A stretch of DNA of 64,000 nucleotides. Origin: Megaustenia siamemsis (taxonomy: Eukaryota > Mollusca > Gastropoda > Stylommatophora > Ariophantidae). The translations under genes and the position numbers were made by a program. The stretch is taken from assembly GCA_032433765.1 (NCBI GenBank), contig JAVIAB010000073.1:67722087-67786086 (forward strand). The letters run 5' to 3'. Below are positions 22,515 to 32,675 of the stretch, in pieces. The notes under the pieces were generated by a model. That model was not told the DNA's origin. It saw only the letters and a program-made list of their open reading frames with translations, and searched no databases. The first letter of the stretch is position 1. Each line of letters starts with the position of its first letter.

Positions 22515-24035
22515 AATGTAAAGTACAAATATTTATGTAAGTTACAGATATTTATGTAAAGTACAAATATTTATGTAAAGTACAAATATTTATGTAAGTT
22601 ACAGATATTTATGTAAAGTACAAATATTTATGTAAAGTACAAATATTTATGTAAGTTACAGATATTTATGTAAAGTACAAAAATTTATGTAAGTTACAGA
22701 TATTTATGTAAGTTACAGATATTTATGTAAAGTACAAATATTTATGTAAGTTACAGATATTTATGTAAAGTACAAATATTTATGTAAGTTACAGATATTT
22801 ATGTAAAGTACAAATATTTATGTAAGTTACAGATATTTATGTAAAGTACAAATATTTATGTAAAGTACAAATATTTATGTAAGTTACAGATATTTATGTA
22901 AAGTACAAATATTTATGTAAAGTACAAATATTTATGTAAGTTACAGATATTTATGTAAAGTACAAAAATTTATGTAAGTTACAGATATTTATGTAAGTTA
23001 CAGATATTTATGTAAAGTACAAATATTTATGTAAGTTACAGATATTTATGTAAAGTACAAATATTTATGTAAGTTACAGATATTTATGTAAAGTACAAAT
23101 ATTTATGTAAGTTACAGATATTTATGTAAAGTACAAATATTTATGTAAGTTACAGATATTTATGTAAGTTACAGATATTTATGTAAAGTACAAATATTTA
23201 TGTAAAGTACAAATATTTATGTAAGTTACAGATATTTATGTAAAGTACAAATATTTATGTAAAGTACAAATATTTATGTAAGTTACAGATATTTATGTAA
23301 AGTACAAAAATTTATGTAAGTTACAGATATTTATGTAAGTTACAGATATTTATGTAAAGTACAAATATTTATGTAAGTTACAGATATTTATGTAAAGTAC
23401 AAATATTTATGTAAGTTACAGATATTTATGTAAAGTACAAATATTTATGTAAGTTACAGATATTTATGTAAAGTACAAATATTTATGTAAGTTACAGATA
23501 TTTATGTAAGTTACAGATATTTATGTAAAGTACAAATATTTATGTAAAGTACAAATATTTATGTAAGTTACAGATATTTATGTAAAGTACAAATATTTAT
23601 GTAAGTTACAGATATTTATGTAAAGTACAAATATTTATGTAAGTTACAGATATTTATGTAAAGTACAAATATTTATGTAAGTTACAGATATTTATGTAAA
23701 GTACAAATATTTATGTAAGTTACAGATATTTATGTAAGTTACAGATATTTATGTAAGTTACAGATATTTATGTAAAGTACAAATATTTATGTAAAGTACA
23801 AATATTTATGTAAAGTACAAATATTTATGTAAGTTACAGATATTTATGTAAGTTACAGATATTTATGTAAAGTACAGATATTTATGTAAAGTACAAATAT
23901 TTATGTAAAGTACAGATATTTATGTAAAGTACAGATATTTATGTAAAGTACAGATATTTATGTAAAGTACAAATATTTATGTAAAGTACAGATATTTATT
24001 TAAAGTACAAATATTTATGTAAAGTACAAATATTA
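22515..24035. repeat. 19-bp satellite, about 80 units in two variants
   Basis: Two interleaved 19-bp variants: gtaaagtacaaatatttat and gtaagttacagatatttat. Their order repeats in longer blocks (for example 22660-22960 recurs at about 22960-23270 and 23280-23590), which shows higher-order structure near 310 bp. Both edges are sharp. The right edge abuts LINE X. Confidence 0.95.
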
Positions 24036-24747
24036 TAGAAAGGAGAATCAAATTGACTGTAAATGTATTAATAATAAGTTTAAGTCATCCTTACAGGATG
24101 TAAAAGTATATAGAGGAGCAGTTGTGGCTTCAGATCATCATCTTCTGCTAGTCAAACTTAAACAATATACTACAATGAATAAGGGTAGGAAGTATTTCAA
24201 TGTAGGGTTTCTTAAAGAACAAGGAATTAAAGATAAATTTGCAGTCACAATATCAAACAAATACCAAATCCTGCAACAGCTAGAAAATACAATAAATATA
24301 GAAGATCATTGGAAACAGGTAAAGGATATATGGAAAGAGACATGCGAAGAAACACTGGGGAAAAGAGAATGCCAGAATAAGGTATGGATGACAGCAGAGA
24401 CCTGGATAAAATTAAAGAAAGAAAGAATAAGAAAACAGATATAAATAAAAGCAACACGAGAAGTAATAAAACCAAGACACAGAGGTAACAAAGAAGTAAG
24501 AAGATGCATTAATAAAGATAAAAAGAAATATATAGATGAACTAGCTAAAGAGGGAGAGGAAGCAGCAAATAAAGGAAATATGAAAAAACTGTACAACAGC
24601 ACAAAGAAATTAAGAGGAAAATACAAACAGATCAATGCCTTTATTAAAGATAAGAAAGGAAATCTGCTTAGTAATATAAGGGAACATATGGAGAGATGGA
24701 AAGAGCACTTTGAAGAACTTTTGAACAGACCCGGCTCAAATAATCCT

Positions 24748-25060
24748 AAAATAAAAAAATGGTATGTAAGAAGCTTTACGTGACAAGTGGACGACACAGA
24801 CTAAACAACGTTTCGGCTCAATAGGCCTTCATCAGGAACAAACAAAAACACACACACACACACAAAACATATATTTATGTAAAGTTTTTCCTTTACTTAG
24901 TTTTGTGTGTGTGTTTTTGTTTATTCCTGATGAAGGCCTATTGAGCCGAAACGTTGTTTAGTCTGTGTCGTCCACTTGTCACGTAAAGCTTCTTACATAC
25001 CATTTTTTATTTTTCCTTATATTCAGCTTTACTGCAGCTTCGCATTTTTATGCCTTAACC
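24748..25060. mobile_element. foldback insertion with 13-bp TSD
   Basis: Inserted in the LINE X linker, flanked by a perfect 13-bp repeat, ctcaaataatcct, at 24735-24747 and 25061-25073. The inner structure is an inverted repeat: arm 24748-24864 against arm 24903-25013, about 38 bp apart, nearly perfect by eye. A unique 47-bp tail (25014-25060) makes it asymmetric. Each arm contains cctgatgaaggcctattgag followed by ccgaaacg, which resembles a hammerhead ribozyme core. A CA/GT microsatellite lies at the inner end of both arms. Confidence 0.85.
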
Positions 25061-26092
25061 CTCAAATAATCCTCCAGATATACAACCAGCAGAAGAAGAG
25101 TTACACGTTAACTGTGGAAAACCAAGCAAAGAAGAAATAATGAAAGCCATCAAACTATTAAAAAATGGTAAAGCCACAGGACCACATGAAATTCCTTTGG
25201 AAGCCATCAAAGCAGATATTAACAACTCTACCAAGATGTTACATATTCTATTAGATAAAATTTGGGAAATGCCTAAAGACTGGAAAGAAGGTTATATGAT
25301 CAAACTACAAAAGAAAGGAAGTTTACAGGAGTGCACAAATTATAGGGGAATTATTCTACTATCAGTGCTAGGAAAAATATTAAGCAGAATCATTCTGGTG
25401 AGACTAAAAGAAGTCATAGAGAAACATTTGAGAGATGAACAAGCAGGTTTTAGGAAGAACAGATCATGCGCTGATCAAATAACTACCCTACGTATAATAG
25501 TTTAACAAAGTTTAGAACTACAGTCCCCACTTTATATTGGATTCATAGATTACGAAAAGGCATTTGATAGTTTCGACAGAGGAATGCTTTGGAAGTTGCT
25601 GAGTCATTACGGAATCCCCACAAAGTTGATTAAACTGATAAGAACAATGTATGAAGGAATGAAATGTAGTGTGATGCATGAAGGACAGTTTACAGAAGCA
25701 TTTGAAATAAGAACATGAGTAAGGCAGGGATGTCTCTATCTCCATTTCTCTTTCTACAGGCCATAGATTGGCTTATGAAAATAACTCAAAACAACAGAAA
25801 TGGAATCCAGTGGTCACTGACCAAGCAACTTGATGATTTAGACTTTGCTGATGATATAGCTCTCCTATCACACAACCATCAACAGATGCAAGATAAAATG
25901 AGCATATTTGATGAGAGATCACAACAGATGGGACTAAATATAAATTTAGAGATAAGACCAAAATTATGAGAATTTATGCAGTTGGCAATAACCAAATAAA
26001 AATAGGAGAAATATCTCTACTAGACGTACAATCTTTCATATATTTCTGGGCAGTAATAGTTTGCAAAGTGATACAGGGCCTTCCATAACCAA

Positions 26093-26545
26093 ATCTTTGT
26101 GTGTGTCTGTGTTTAGTCATATCTCATATCTTAGTGTGCATCTGTGTTAGTCATGTGTCATATCTTTGGGCATGCATGTCTGTGTTAGTCATATCTCATA
26201 CCTTTGTGTGTGCATGTCTATGTTAGTCATGTCTCATATATTTGTGTGTATGTCTATGTTAGTCACATCTCCTATCTTTGTGAGTGCATGTTTATGTTAG
26301 TCATGTCTCATATCTTTGTGTGTTTGTGTTTAGTCATATCTCATATCTTAGTGTGTGTGTATCTGTGTTAGTCATATATATTTTATAGTGTGTCTGTGTT
26401 AGTCACATCTCATATCTTAGTGTGTGTGTCTGTGTTAATATCTCATATTTTGGTGTGTGTCAGTGTTAGTCATGCCTCATATCGTTTTGTGCATGTCAGT
26501 GTTAGTCACATCTCATATCTTTGTATGTGCATATCTGTGTTAGTC
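26093..26545. repeat. degenerate minisatellite of about 35-40 bp
   Basis: About a dozen imperfect units built on tgtgttagtcatatctcata with tg-rich spacers of variable length. It sits within LINE X copy 2. Confidence 0.75.
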
Positions 26546-26890
26546 ACCTCTAGTGACTCGGGCAGATGGTGCTCGTAAACCTGGGAGGGCCGACCATCCA
26601 TCTAAGGGCAGAATCCCCTACAAAAAAGACAATCTGCTGTCTTGCAGGAAGATTGGGGACAATCAAAGGCTGAAGAAAAGCAAACCTGAATAAAATGCTG
26701 GCTGAAATCGGATGCACTGGCACAGAACACAGTGCAACGTTTTAACAGGTATTCAATCAGAGTGGATCTAAAAGACTCTAATTATGATGTTCTGTCTGTG
26801 GGGTCGATCAATTCACTTAAACAGACAGCTGTCTTCATGTGAGAGTCAGGAATCCTACTCTGATTGAGTCCTGATCACAAAGAGAGAGAT
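26546..26890. repeat. dispersed repeat, possible LINE leader
   Basis: Non-coding, with a higher-GC block (26560-26660). Its end (26815-26890) matches 10030-10110. It separates the minisatellite from the resumed LINE X text. Confidence 0.45.
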
Positions 26891-27065
26891 ATAGACAAAG
26901 AGGGAGGAACAGAAAATGATACCAAAATAAGGATATCAAAAGCAAGAGGAGCTTTCGTTGCATTGTGAAACATATGGAAATACAAAGAAATTAGGTTAAA
27001 TACAAAAATAAAAAGTTTCAACTCCAGTGTTAAGTTAGTCTTATTATATGGCTGTGAAATATGGA

Positions 27066-27310
27066 GTGTGTTACCGGGGCCTCATTATGAGGGAGGTAAA
27101 GAATAGTGACACTGTGACCTTCCAGGCATGTCATAAGAGGCGACTAAGGAGGTTGATCGATGGCATGACAAGCTGTCATTGTAAAAAGTATTGTTATGGA
27201 AACAGCGCCATAGATTTTAGAGCAGTGATCTCTGCAATATGTGCCATTTCGGCATGCACAGTTTCTGTTATTGAGATTGTAGTAGAAAGAAGAGATTGTT
27301 GTAGAGAGAA
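27066..27310. mobile_element. unidentified ~245-bp insertion in LINE X
   Basis: LINE X reads continuously up to the ctgtgaaatatgg block (about 27050-27065) and resumes at aatcatgaagatacagacat (about 27321). The copies at 3410-3440 and 63940-63980 have no such insert. The inserted text (ttaccggggcctcattatga onward) has no frame or tRNA head that I recognise. Confidence 0.55.
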
Positions 27311-27708
27311 CAACAAAAATAATAATCATGAAGATACAGACATTCATTAATGATGCTTATGCAGAATAAAAGGATGGAAATGGCAGGACAAAATCACTAA
27401 CATAGAATTGTGGAAAAGTACAAGTCAAATACCAGTGGATAAAAAGATACAGCGAAGACGATGGCGCTGGATAGGACACACACTTCGGAAGCCAACTGAG
27501 AGTATTACACAACAGGCCCTTTTTGGAATCCCCAGTGAAAAAGACAAAGAGGAAGAGCAAGGAATTCTTAGAGAAGACAGATAAAAGCAGAGATAAAGAT
27601 GATGGGGAAGCCATGGAACGATCTTAAAAAATGGCAAGAAACAGAACAGCTTGGAAGGTGTTTGTTGAAGACCTATGCTCCACAAGGAGCTGAAAGGTAG
27701 AAGAAGAC

Positions 27709-27797
27709 AAATATTTATGTAAAGTACAAATATTTATGTAAGGTGCAGATATTTATGTAGAGTACAGATGTTTATGTAAAGTACAAATATTTATCTA
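27709..27797. repeat. residual 19-bp satellite units
   Basis: Four to five units of the same 19-bp satellite as 22515-24035, placed directly between the LINE X tail and the mariner left end. Confidence 0.85.
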
Positions 27798-27802
27798 CTG
27801 AA

Positions 27803-29129
27803 GGGAGGTCAAAAAGTAATGCACACCAATTTTTTTCTCGGAAACTATTCGGGCAAAATGTGTGAAATTTTCACAGATTGTAGCTGAACATCCCCTTCAC
27901 ACTACCTATTTTTCAACATAATCTCCGTCCAAGCGTATTGCCTTACGCCAACGCGAAACTAGGTCATGAATGCCTCGTTGTACCAAGTTTTGTCCTGCTC
28001 GCGTAGCCATTTTTTAACTGCACGGATCACATCCTCATCATTGTCAAAGTGTTTCCCACGCAGGAATTTTTTGAGTGGTCCAAACAGATGGAAATCTGAG
28101 GGAGCCAGATCAGGGCTGTAAGGAGGATGGGGCAGTACAGTCCAACCAAATTTGTTGATTGCTTCCCGTGTTACCAGACTTGTGTGAGGGCGTGCATTGT
28201 CATGTTGAAGCAACAAATCTGCAGATGGCTTATTAGGCCGAACTCTGTGGAACCGATTTTTGAGTTTTGTCAGTGTATTGATGTAAGCTGTCGAGTTGAT
28301 TGTCTCACCTCTTGTCATTACATCAACAAGAATCACACCATCAATGTCCCAGAAGACAGTGATCATCACCTTTCCGGCTGATGGAGATGTTTTGAATTTT
28401 TTTCTTTTGGTGACTGCGGATGATGCCATTCCATTGACTGCATTTTTGTTTCAGGCTCATAATAATGTGCCCATGTTTCGTCACCGGTAACAATTTTTGA
28501 CAAAAACATTTCTCCTTCAACACCGAAACGCTCCAACAATTCAGAACATAATGTTTTCCTTTGAACTCTGTGATCATTTGTTAGGCACCGAGGAACCCAT
28601 CGAGCGCAAATCTTTGAATATCCGAGAGTTTTAAAAATTGCGATTGCACTTCCCTTGCTGACTGTAAGCTGCAATGCCAATTGCTGACTAGTGATACGCC
28701 TATCCTTACGAATAATGGCATCAGCCGGTTTAACATGTCTGTGCTGGTAGCCGAGGCAACACGTCCAGAATGCGGTAAATCATGCAGCTCCACTCGTACA
28801 CTTTCTGCAGCTTTAATTCTCTGAACCCAGCGACTAACTGTGCTCCTATCGACTGCAGAACATTTGTACACTGCACACAGTCGTTTATGAATGTTTGCCA
28901 CAGTTTCTTTTTCCGCAACCAGAAATTCTATGACAATTCGCTGTTTGTAACGGACATTGTTGACAAGCTCCATTTTAACGGTTCATAGATTGCGTAATAT
29001 TTATCAGAATGCTGTGCAATTTGGTGCACATAATTGGAACATGTCATATTCCAAGTGTGCAAAATTTCATATTCCTATCTTTATTATTAGCCGAGAAAAA
29101 AATTGGTGTGCATTACTTTTTGACCTCCC
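27803..29129 (-). mobile_element. mariner-family DNA transposon, 1327 bp
   Basis: Bounded by perfect 39-bp terminal inverted repeats (27803-27841 and 29091-29129), each starting gggaggtcaaaaagtaatgc. The right end is followed by TA (29130-29131), as expected for the mariner target duplication. The left flank is AA, a mutated TA. Length is normal for the family. The transposase lies on the minus strand and is broken. The perfect termini suggest recent mobilisation, or mobilisation in trans. Confidence 0.93.
27959..28973 (-). pseudogene. mariner transposase, two frameshifts
   Basis: Would cut and paste the element at TA sites. Starts at 28973 (MELVNNVRYKQR). An N-terminal helix-turn-helix region spans 28600-28970 in two frames. 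The DDE-type catalytic core shows GDETW (near 28485), HDNARPHTS (near 28195) and YSPDLAPSDFHLF (near 28090). Exactly 34 residues separate the second and third catalytic aspartates, the D34D signature of mariner. One frame break lies near 28730; another lies near 28405 in an A-rich run. The final part to 27959 is intact, ending with the W..EQDKTWYNEAF block. Not functional as it stands. Confidence 0.93.
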
Positions 29130-29149
29130 TACGTATGTTTGTCTGTAGA

Positions 29150-29265
29150 TGTGGTCTGACTTTGTACTGACCACAGGACCCATAAATGTGCTATCGGTCA
29201 TTGAAAAATGTAGACAGTAAGACCATATTCCCCATATGCCTTGAGACTTGGAGGGAGTCTTACTT
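29150..29265. repeat. SINE beta 3'-like fragment
   Basis: Contains actgaccacaggacccataa and a downstream block ending in ggagggagtcttactta that resemble the 3' half of SINE beta (19860-19990) and the fragment at 30255-30345. No tRNA head is present. Confidence 0.4.
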
Positions 29266-30054
29266 ATTTATCTATAGTGTCCCTTTTCTGTAGATATCTC
29301 ATATCTCACAAGAACATTTTAAAGTCCAGCTGAAAAAAGTTTGTGTGTCGGGCTAAAACCTTAAGCTACTGTTACAAGCTACTGTTAAAGTTAATTACAT
29401 GCTCTAGGGCAGGATTTTTTTAAATAAGGGTTCTTTCGTTTTCTTTTTTAATCCTTCTCACACAGTTGAACAAAAATGAAAAGGTTATGGTGGTTGTTTT
29501 TGTGCGTGTGTTCAAATTGGAAGTTTGTTTCTAATAAAATTGTTTACCCTTTTGCTGTGTTCCTGTTCACTACATAATCTTTAAAGCTGGGGGCAGTGGT
29601 TATGACAGGCTAGAAGGTTTCAGGATTTGTCTACAATTTTTTTTAGATTTTAGACCAGCATGTCTCCAGAGTTCACCTATGCTTCTAAAAATGGGTACTA
29701 GTGATATATTTTACAATAAAAAAAGTTAGTTGACCTAGTGTGATACTGACCACAACACTAATAAAAAATTTGCTTTTGGTCATTAAAAACGTAAAAAATA
29801 TGTGTACTGATACCATAGAGGAAGCCCAACTTTCTCTTTTCCTTCATAATCTTGGACATTTTAAAAAGTCATTGATATTTTGTTTCTGATTTCTGAAGTT
29901 TTATGTAATGTTTTATATCTGATGTTGTATGCCTCATGCATTCTATTTTATGTTTTATGCCTAATATTGGTTTTTGACTTGTGTCTAATGCATTTTATCA
30001 ACGGTTTTATATCATGTGATTTATGTGTAATTATTTATGTTGTTATATTTTCAG

Positions 30055-30129
30055 TTTTTGGTGACTACTGTAATTTGCTTCCTCCTCCAAGTTACCATTG
30101 GAATAATTGCTTTTGTTTACAGAGAAGAG
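30055..30129 (+). CDS. tetraspanin, next exon (TM3)
   Basis: An exon of 75 bp (25 codons, phase 0) between ttttcag and gtgagtg. It encodes FLVTTVICFLLQ followed by VTIGIIAFVYREE, a hydrophobic third transmembrane segment ending in the short charged turn that precedes the large extracellular loop in tetraspanins. It joins in frame to the exon at 21788-21973. The exons for the large loop (with its CCG motif) and TM4 were not found to the right in this window, so either the next intron is very large or they escaped detection. Confidence 0.85.
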
Positions 30130-30254
30130 GTGAGTGAGATTGTGCTTTTATGGATGTTTTTAGTATTCTGCTTCAGTGCTCCAATATTATCTGTCAAATT
30201 TCAACTCTATTTTTTCACATATTTTTGTAAGAGAACACTAAATGTAATAGTTCC

Positions 30255-30345
30255 TTCTCTGCCCTGATAGACGTATGGGGAATATTGTGTTAGTGACCAT
30301 AACAAGTGGCACATTTATGGGTTTTGTGGTCAGTATCTCACCAAC
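30255..30345. repeat. SINE beta 3'-like fragment
   Basis: The block acgtatggggaatattgtgt and following text matches the 3' half of SINE beta (compare gcgtatagggaatatggtgt at 35900-35919). No tRNA head. Confidence 0.45.
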
Positions 30346-31750
30346 CTGCCTTTCTATAGACTTTCCAGCTGGAGACGGCATATAGTACAGAAATTCTAGA
30401 CTCTCCATGTCTGATGGTCTTTACTTTTAAGTGCCAGACCATTTATAGGATCCACATTGTATCTTACTACATGTCCCTGTTCTGGTCAAGCCTCTCCACC
30501 TTAACAAGAGAGCTGATGCCCAGTGTTGTTGCTTCTCATTTCAGTGTAGGCCGCCTTTACTTACAATAAAATCTGTGGTACCTATTTTTAGAGGCTGGAT
30601 GAAACCCGAAGACTTCGAGAAAAATAAAGTACCCAAACTTTTGTGATCAGTAGTAAGTACACAAATCATCCAGTCACTTGGGCTTCAGGAGAGCAGTGTA
30701 GGGGTAGTAAATATGCACAAATGTGTTTTTATTCATTGTTTGCCTTGAGAATGCTGTTTGCTACAGCTTACAATGAAGATGAACCAACACATCAATTGTT
30801 TGCCTTCGCTCTTCAATCACTCTACTCACCTGACTGGACTGAATTTCTTGTTTCTGAGCCAGCATTATAAATCAGTTTTACTGACTATCATATCAGTCAG
30901 CTATGTGTTGCTGAAAGTTTCAGCTTGTCAGCCTATAAAAAATCTTACACTAGAGACTTATCATCATCAAATGCCATGCCTTCTGCAGGATGATGTCTCT
31001 CTACAATTGTCTGTCTACAGTTGTTTATCACTTCTGCTATTGACATCATGACCATGCTGTTCTCTTAAGCTGGCTGGTCAAGTTTTCTCTCTGAGTACAG
31101 TTAAGATTTGTCATCATAGAACCATAACATTCACAATTTTTATTTCCAATAAGAGCAGTTGCCATGTCAAATGTTGTTCATTTTGTAAAGGTGATTCCCA
31201 TCCCAGAGTACATGTAGCTTCTGGGGTTTGATGATGTGAAAAGGCATTTATCTGTATTTCAAGAAATTGGAATCAAAGTGCATAAAGACATACAAGACAA
31301 TGTGTGTAAGACAAGACAACATGTGTAAACAGGATAACAAGGCAAAGGTTGTGACATTGATTGTTCTAACAAACTAGCACACAGTTACGCTTGGACCCCA
31401 AAGTGATATTTTAGTGAAGCTCCTTGTGTCCTTATTTATTGATGAAGGTTCTACTACATTTCTTTTACATGAAAGAGACTCTTTTTTTATGGAATTGGTT
31501 CCATACACACACCATAATGTAAATTATCTAGCTTGTGTGATAGTTATGTTAAAAAAGTAATGCTCATTGTGAGAAACTATTTGAACGATTGGAAAATTTT
31601 TGCAATTTGTAATGTGAAATATTTCTTTTTCTACCACAAAAGTTAATTAAATTGACTCTCTAACTTCAAATAATTTTAAATGTACAAAGGAAGAGTCATA
31701 TGCATGTTATATTTTTCAAATTGGCAAGACAACTAAAATATCAGTAATAA
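30346..31750. other. non-coding DNA, nothing recognised
   Basis: Only short open frames without motifs. Presumed downstream tetraspanin intron. Confidence 0.45.
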
Positions 31751-31754
31751 ACAG

Positions 31755-32075
31755 TAGGGTTTTTAACCTCAAGAATAATTCAATAATATTTTGCTAATAA
31801 TATAATAATAATGATATATAATATAATTATAATAATATATAATAATATATAATAATGATATATAATATAATTATAATAATATATAATAATGATATATAAT
31901 ATAATTATGATATATATATTAATGATATATAATATATAATAATGATATATAATATAATTATAATAATAATATATAATAATGATATATAATATAATTATAA
32001 TAATATATAATAATGATATGTAATATAATTATAATAATATATAATAATAATAAAATATAATATAATAATAATTGC
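31755..32075. repeat. AT-only microsatellite
   Basis: Irregular repeats of ataatgatatataatataat over about 320 bp, almost free of G and C. Confidence 0.93.
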
Positions 32076-32079
32076 AATA

Positions 32080-32670
32080 AAACAGTTCAAGGCAACCACT
32101 TTTAAAGACTGAAATGTGTGGGTCTACAGCTCATGGAGACTTCAAACCTTTATTGATATTTTAGCTTAGCCACACAGTATTGTCTTGATCACATGGTGAC
32201 CATAATGGTCATATAGTGATCCATTACTGTATTGATCACACAGCAGTCCACAATAATGAAAGCTTGGGGGATTAAACATTGACAGAGGCTGATGGATGAA
32301 CACACTAAATGAACATCTTTCAAATAATGACATGGCAACTGGTTAAGAAGGAATCAGCAAAAAATGTGGAATAAAATTATTTATTTTGTTGTCTGCTTCT
32401 TGAGCTGTATTGGGGAAATGTAACCAAGGTAACAAAATATTTCTCACTTTCTTCATATCTGCTTTGAAGAGATGAATCTGTTTATATACTTGTAGGCTGA
32501 ATTTTTACTTTATTTGTATTATGCAATTACAACTATTGATTAAATATGTGATTTCTAATGTGTACAGCTCCCAAGGGTGTCACCAAGTATTTTCTGGGAA
32601 ATTACAAGGATTATTTTGTAATTGCAATTAGTTTAACATGATGTTTTGCCATGATTGATTTGAACATGTT
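32080..32670. other. non-coding DNA, nothing recognised
   Basis: No protein-like frames or known repeats. Contains short duplicated phrases about a cacagt/atcacatgg block only. Confidence 0.45.
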
Positions 32671-32675
32671 TTATT

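Larger units (their letters stand above)
24050..27705 (+). mobile_element. LINE family X, long 5'-truncated copy with nested insertions (copy 2)
   Basis: Plus-strand coding relics in order: end of the endonuclease (VASDHHLLLVKLKQ near 24124), linker (24580-24745), and reverse transcriptase (KNGKATGPHEIPLEAI near 25160; EQAGFRKNRSCADQIT near 25440; FIDYEKAFDSFDR near 25545; LDFADDIALLSHNHQQMQ near 25835). Then come the post-RT segment (26900-27065) and the C-terminal end (27315-27705), with a GAAGAAG tail at about 27699-27706. Stops and frameshifts are scattered. Insertions interrupt it at 24748-25060, about 26090-26890 and 27066-27310. Short 19-bp satellite units resume just beyond the tail, suggesting insertion into that array. 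Confidence 0.82.
21974..30054 (+). other. tetraspanin intron, 8.1 kb, transposon-filled
   Basis: GT...AG interval between two in-phase tetraspanin exons (gtaagta at 21974; ttttcag ending at 30054). It holds the 19-bp satellite, LINE X with its own insertions, a mariner element and SINE-like scraps. 21974-22510 and 29270-29730 hold nothing recognisable. Confidence 0.8.

Noticed and set aside
30643..31051. Overlapping frames of 75 and 97 codons as tetraspanin large-loop exon
   Set aside because: No CCG motif or spaced cysteines, and no acceptor/donor pair in phase.
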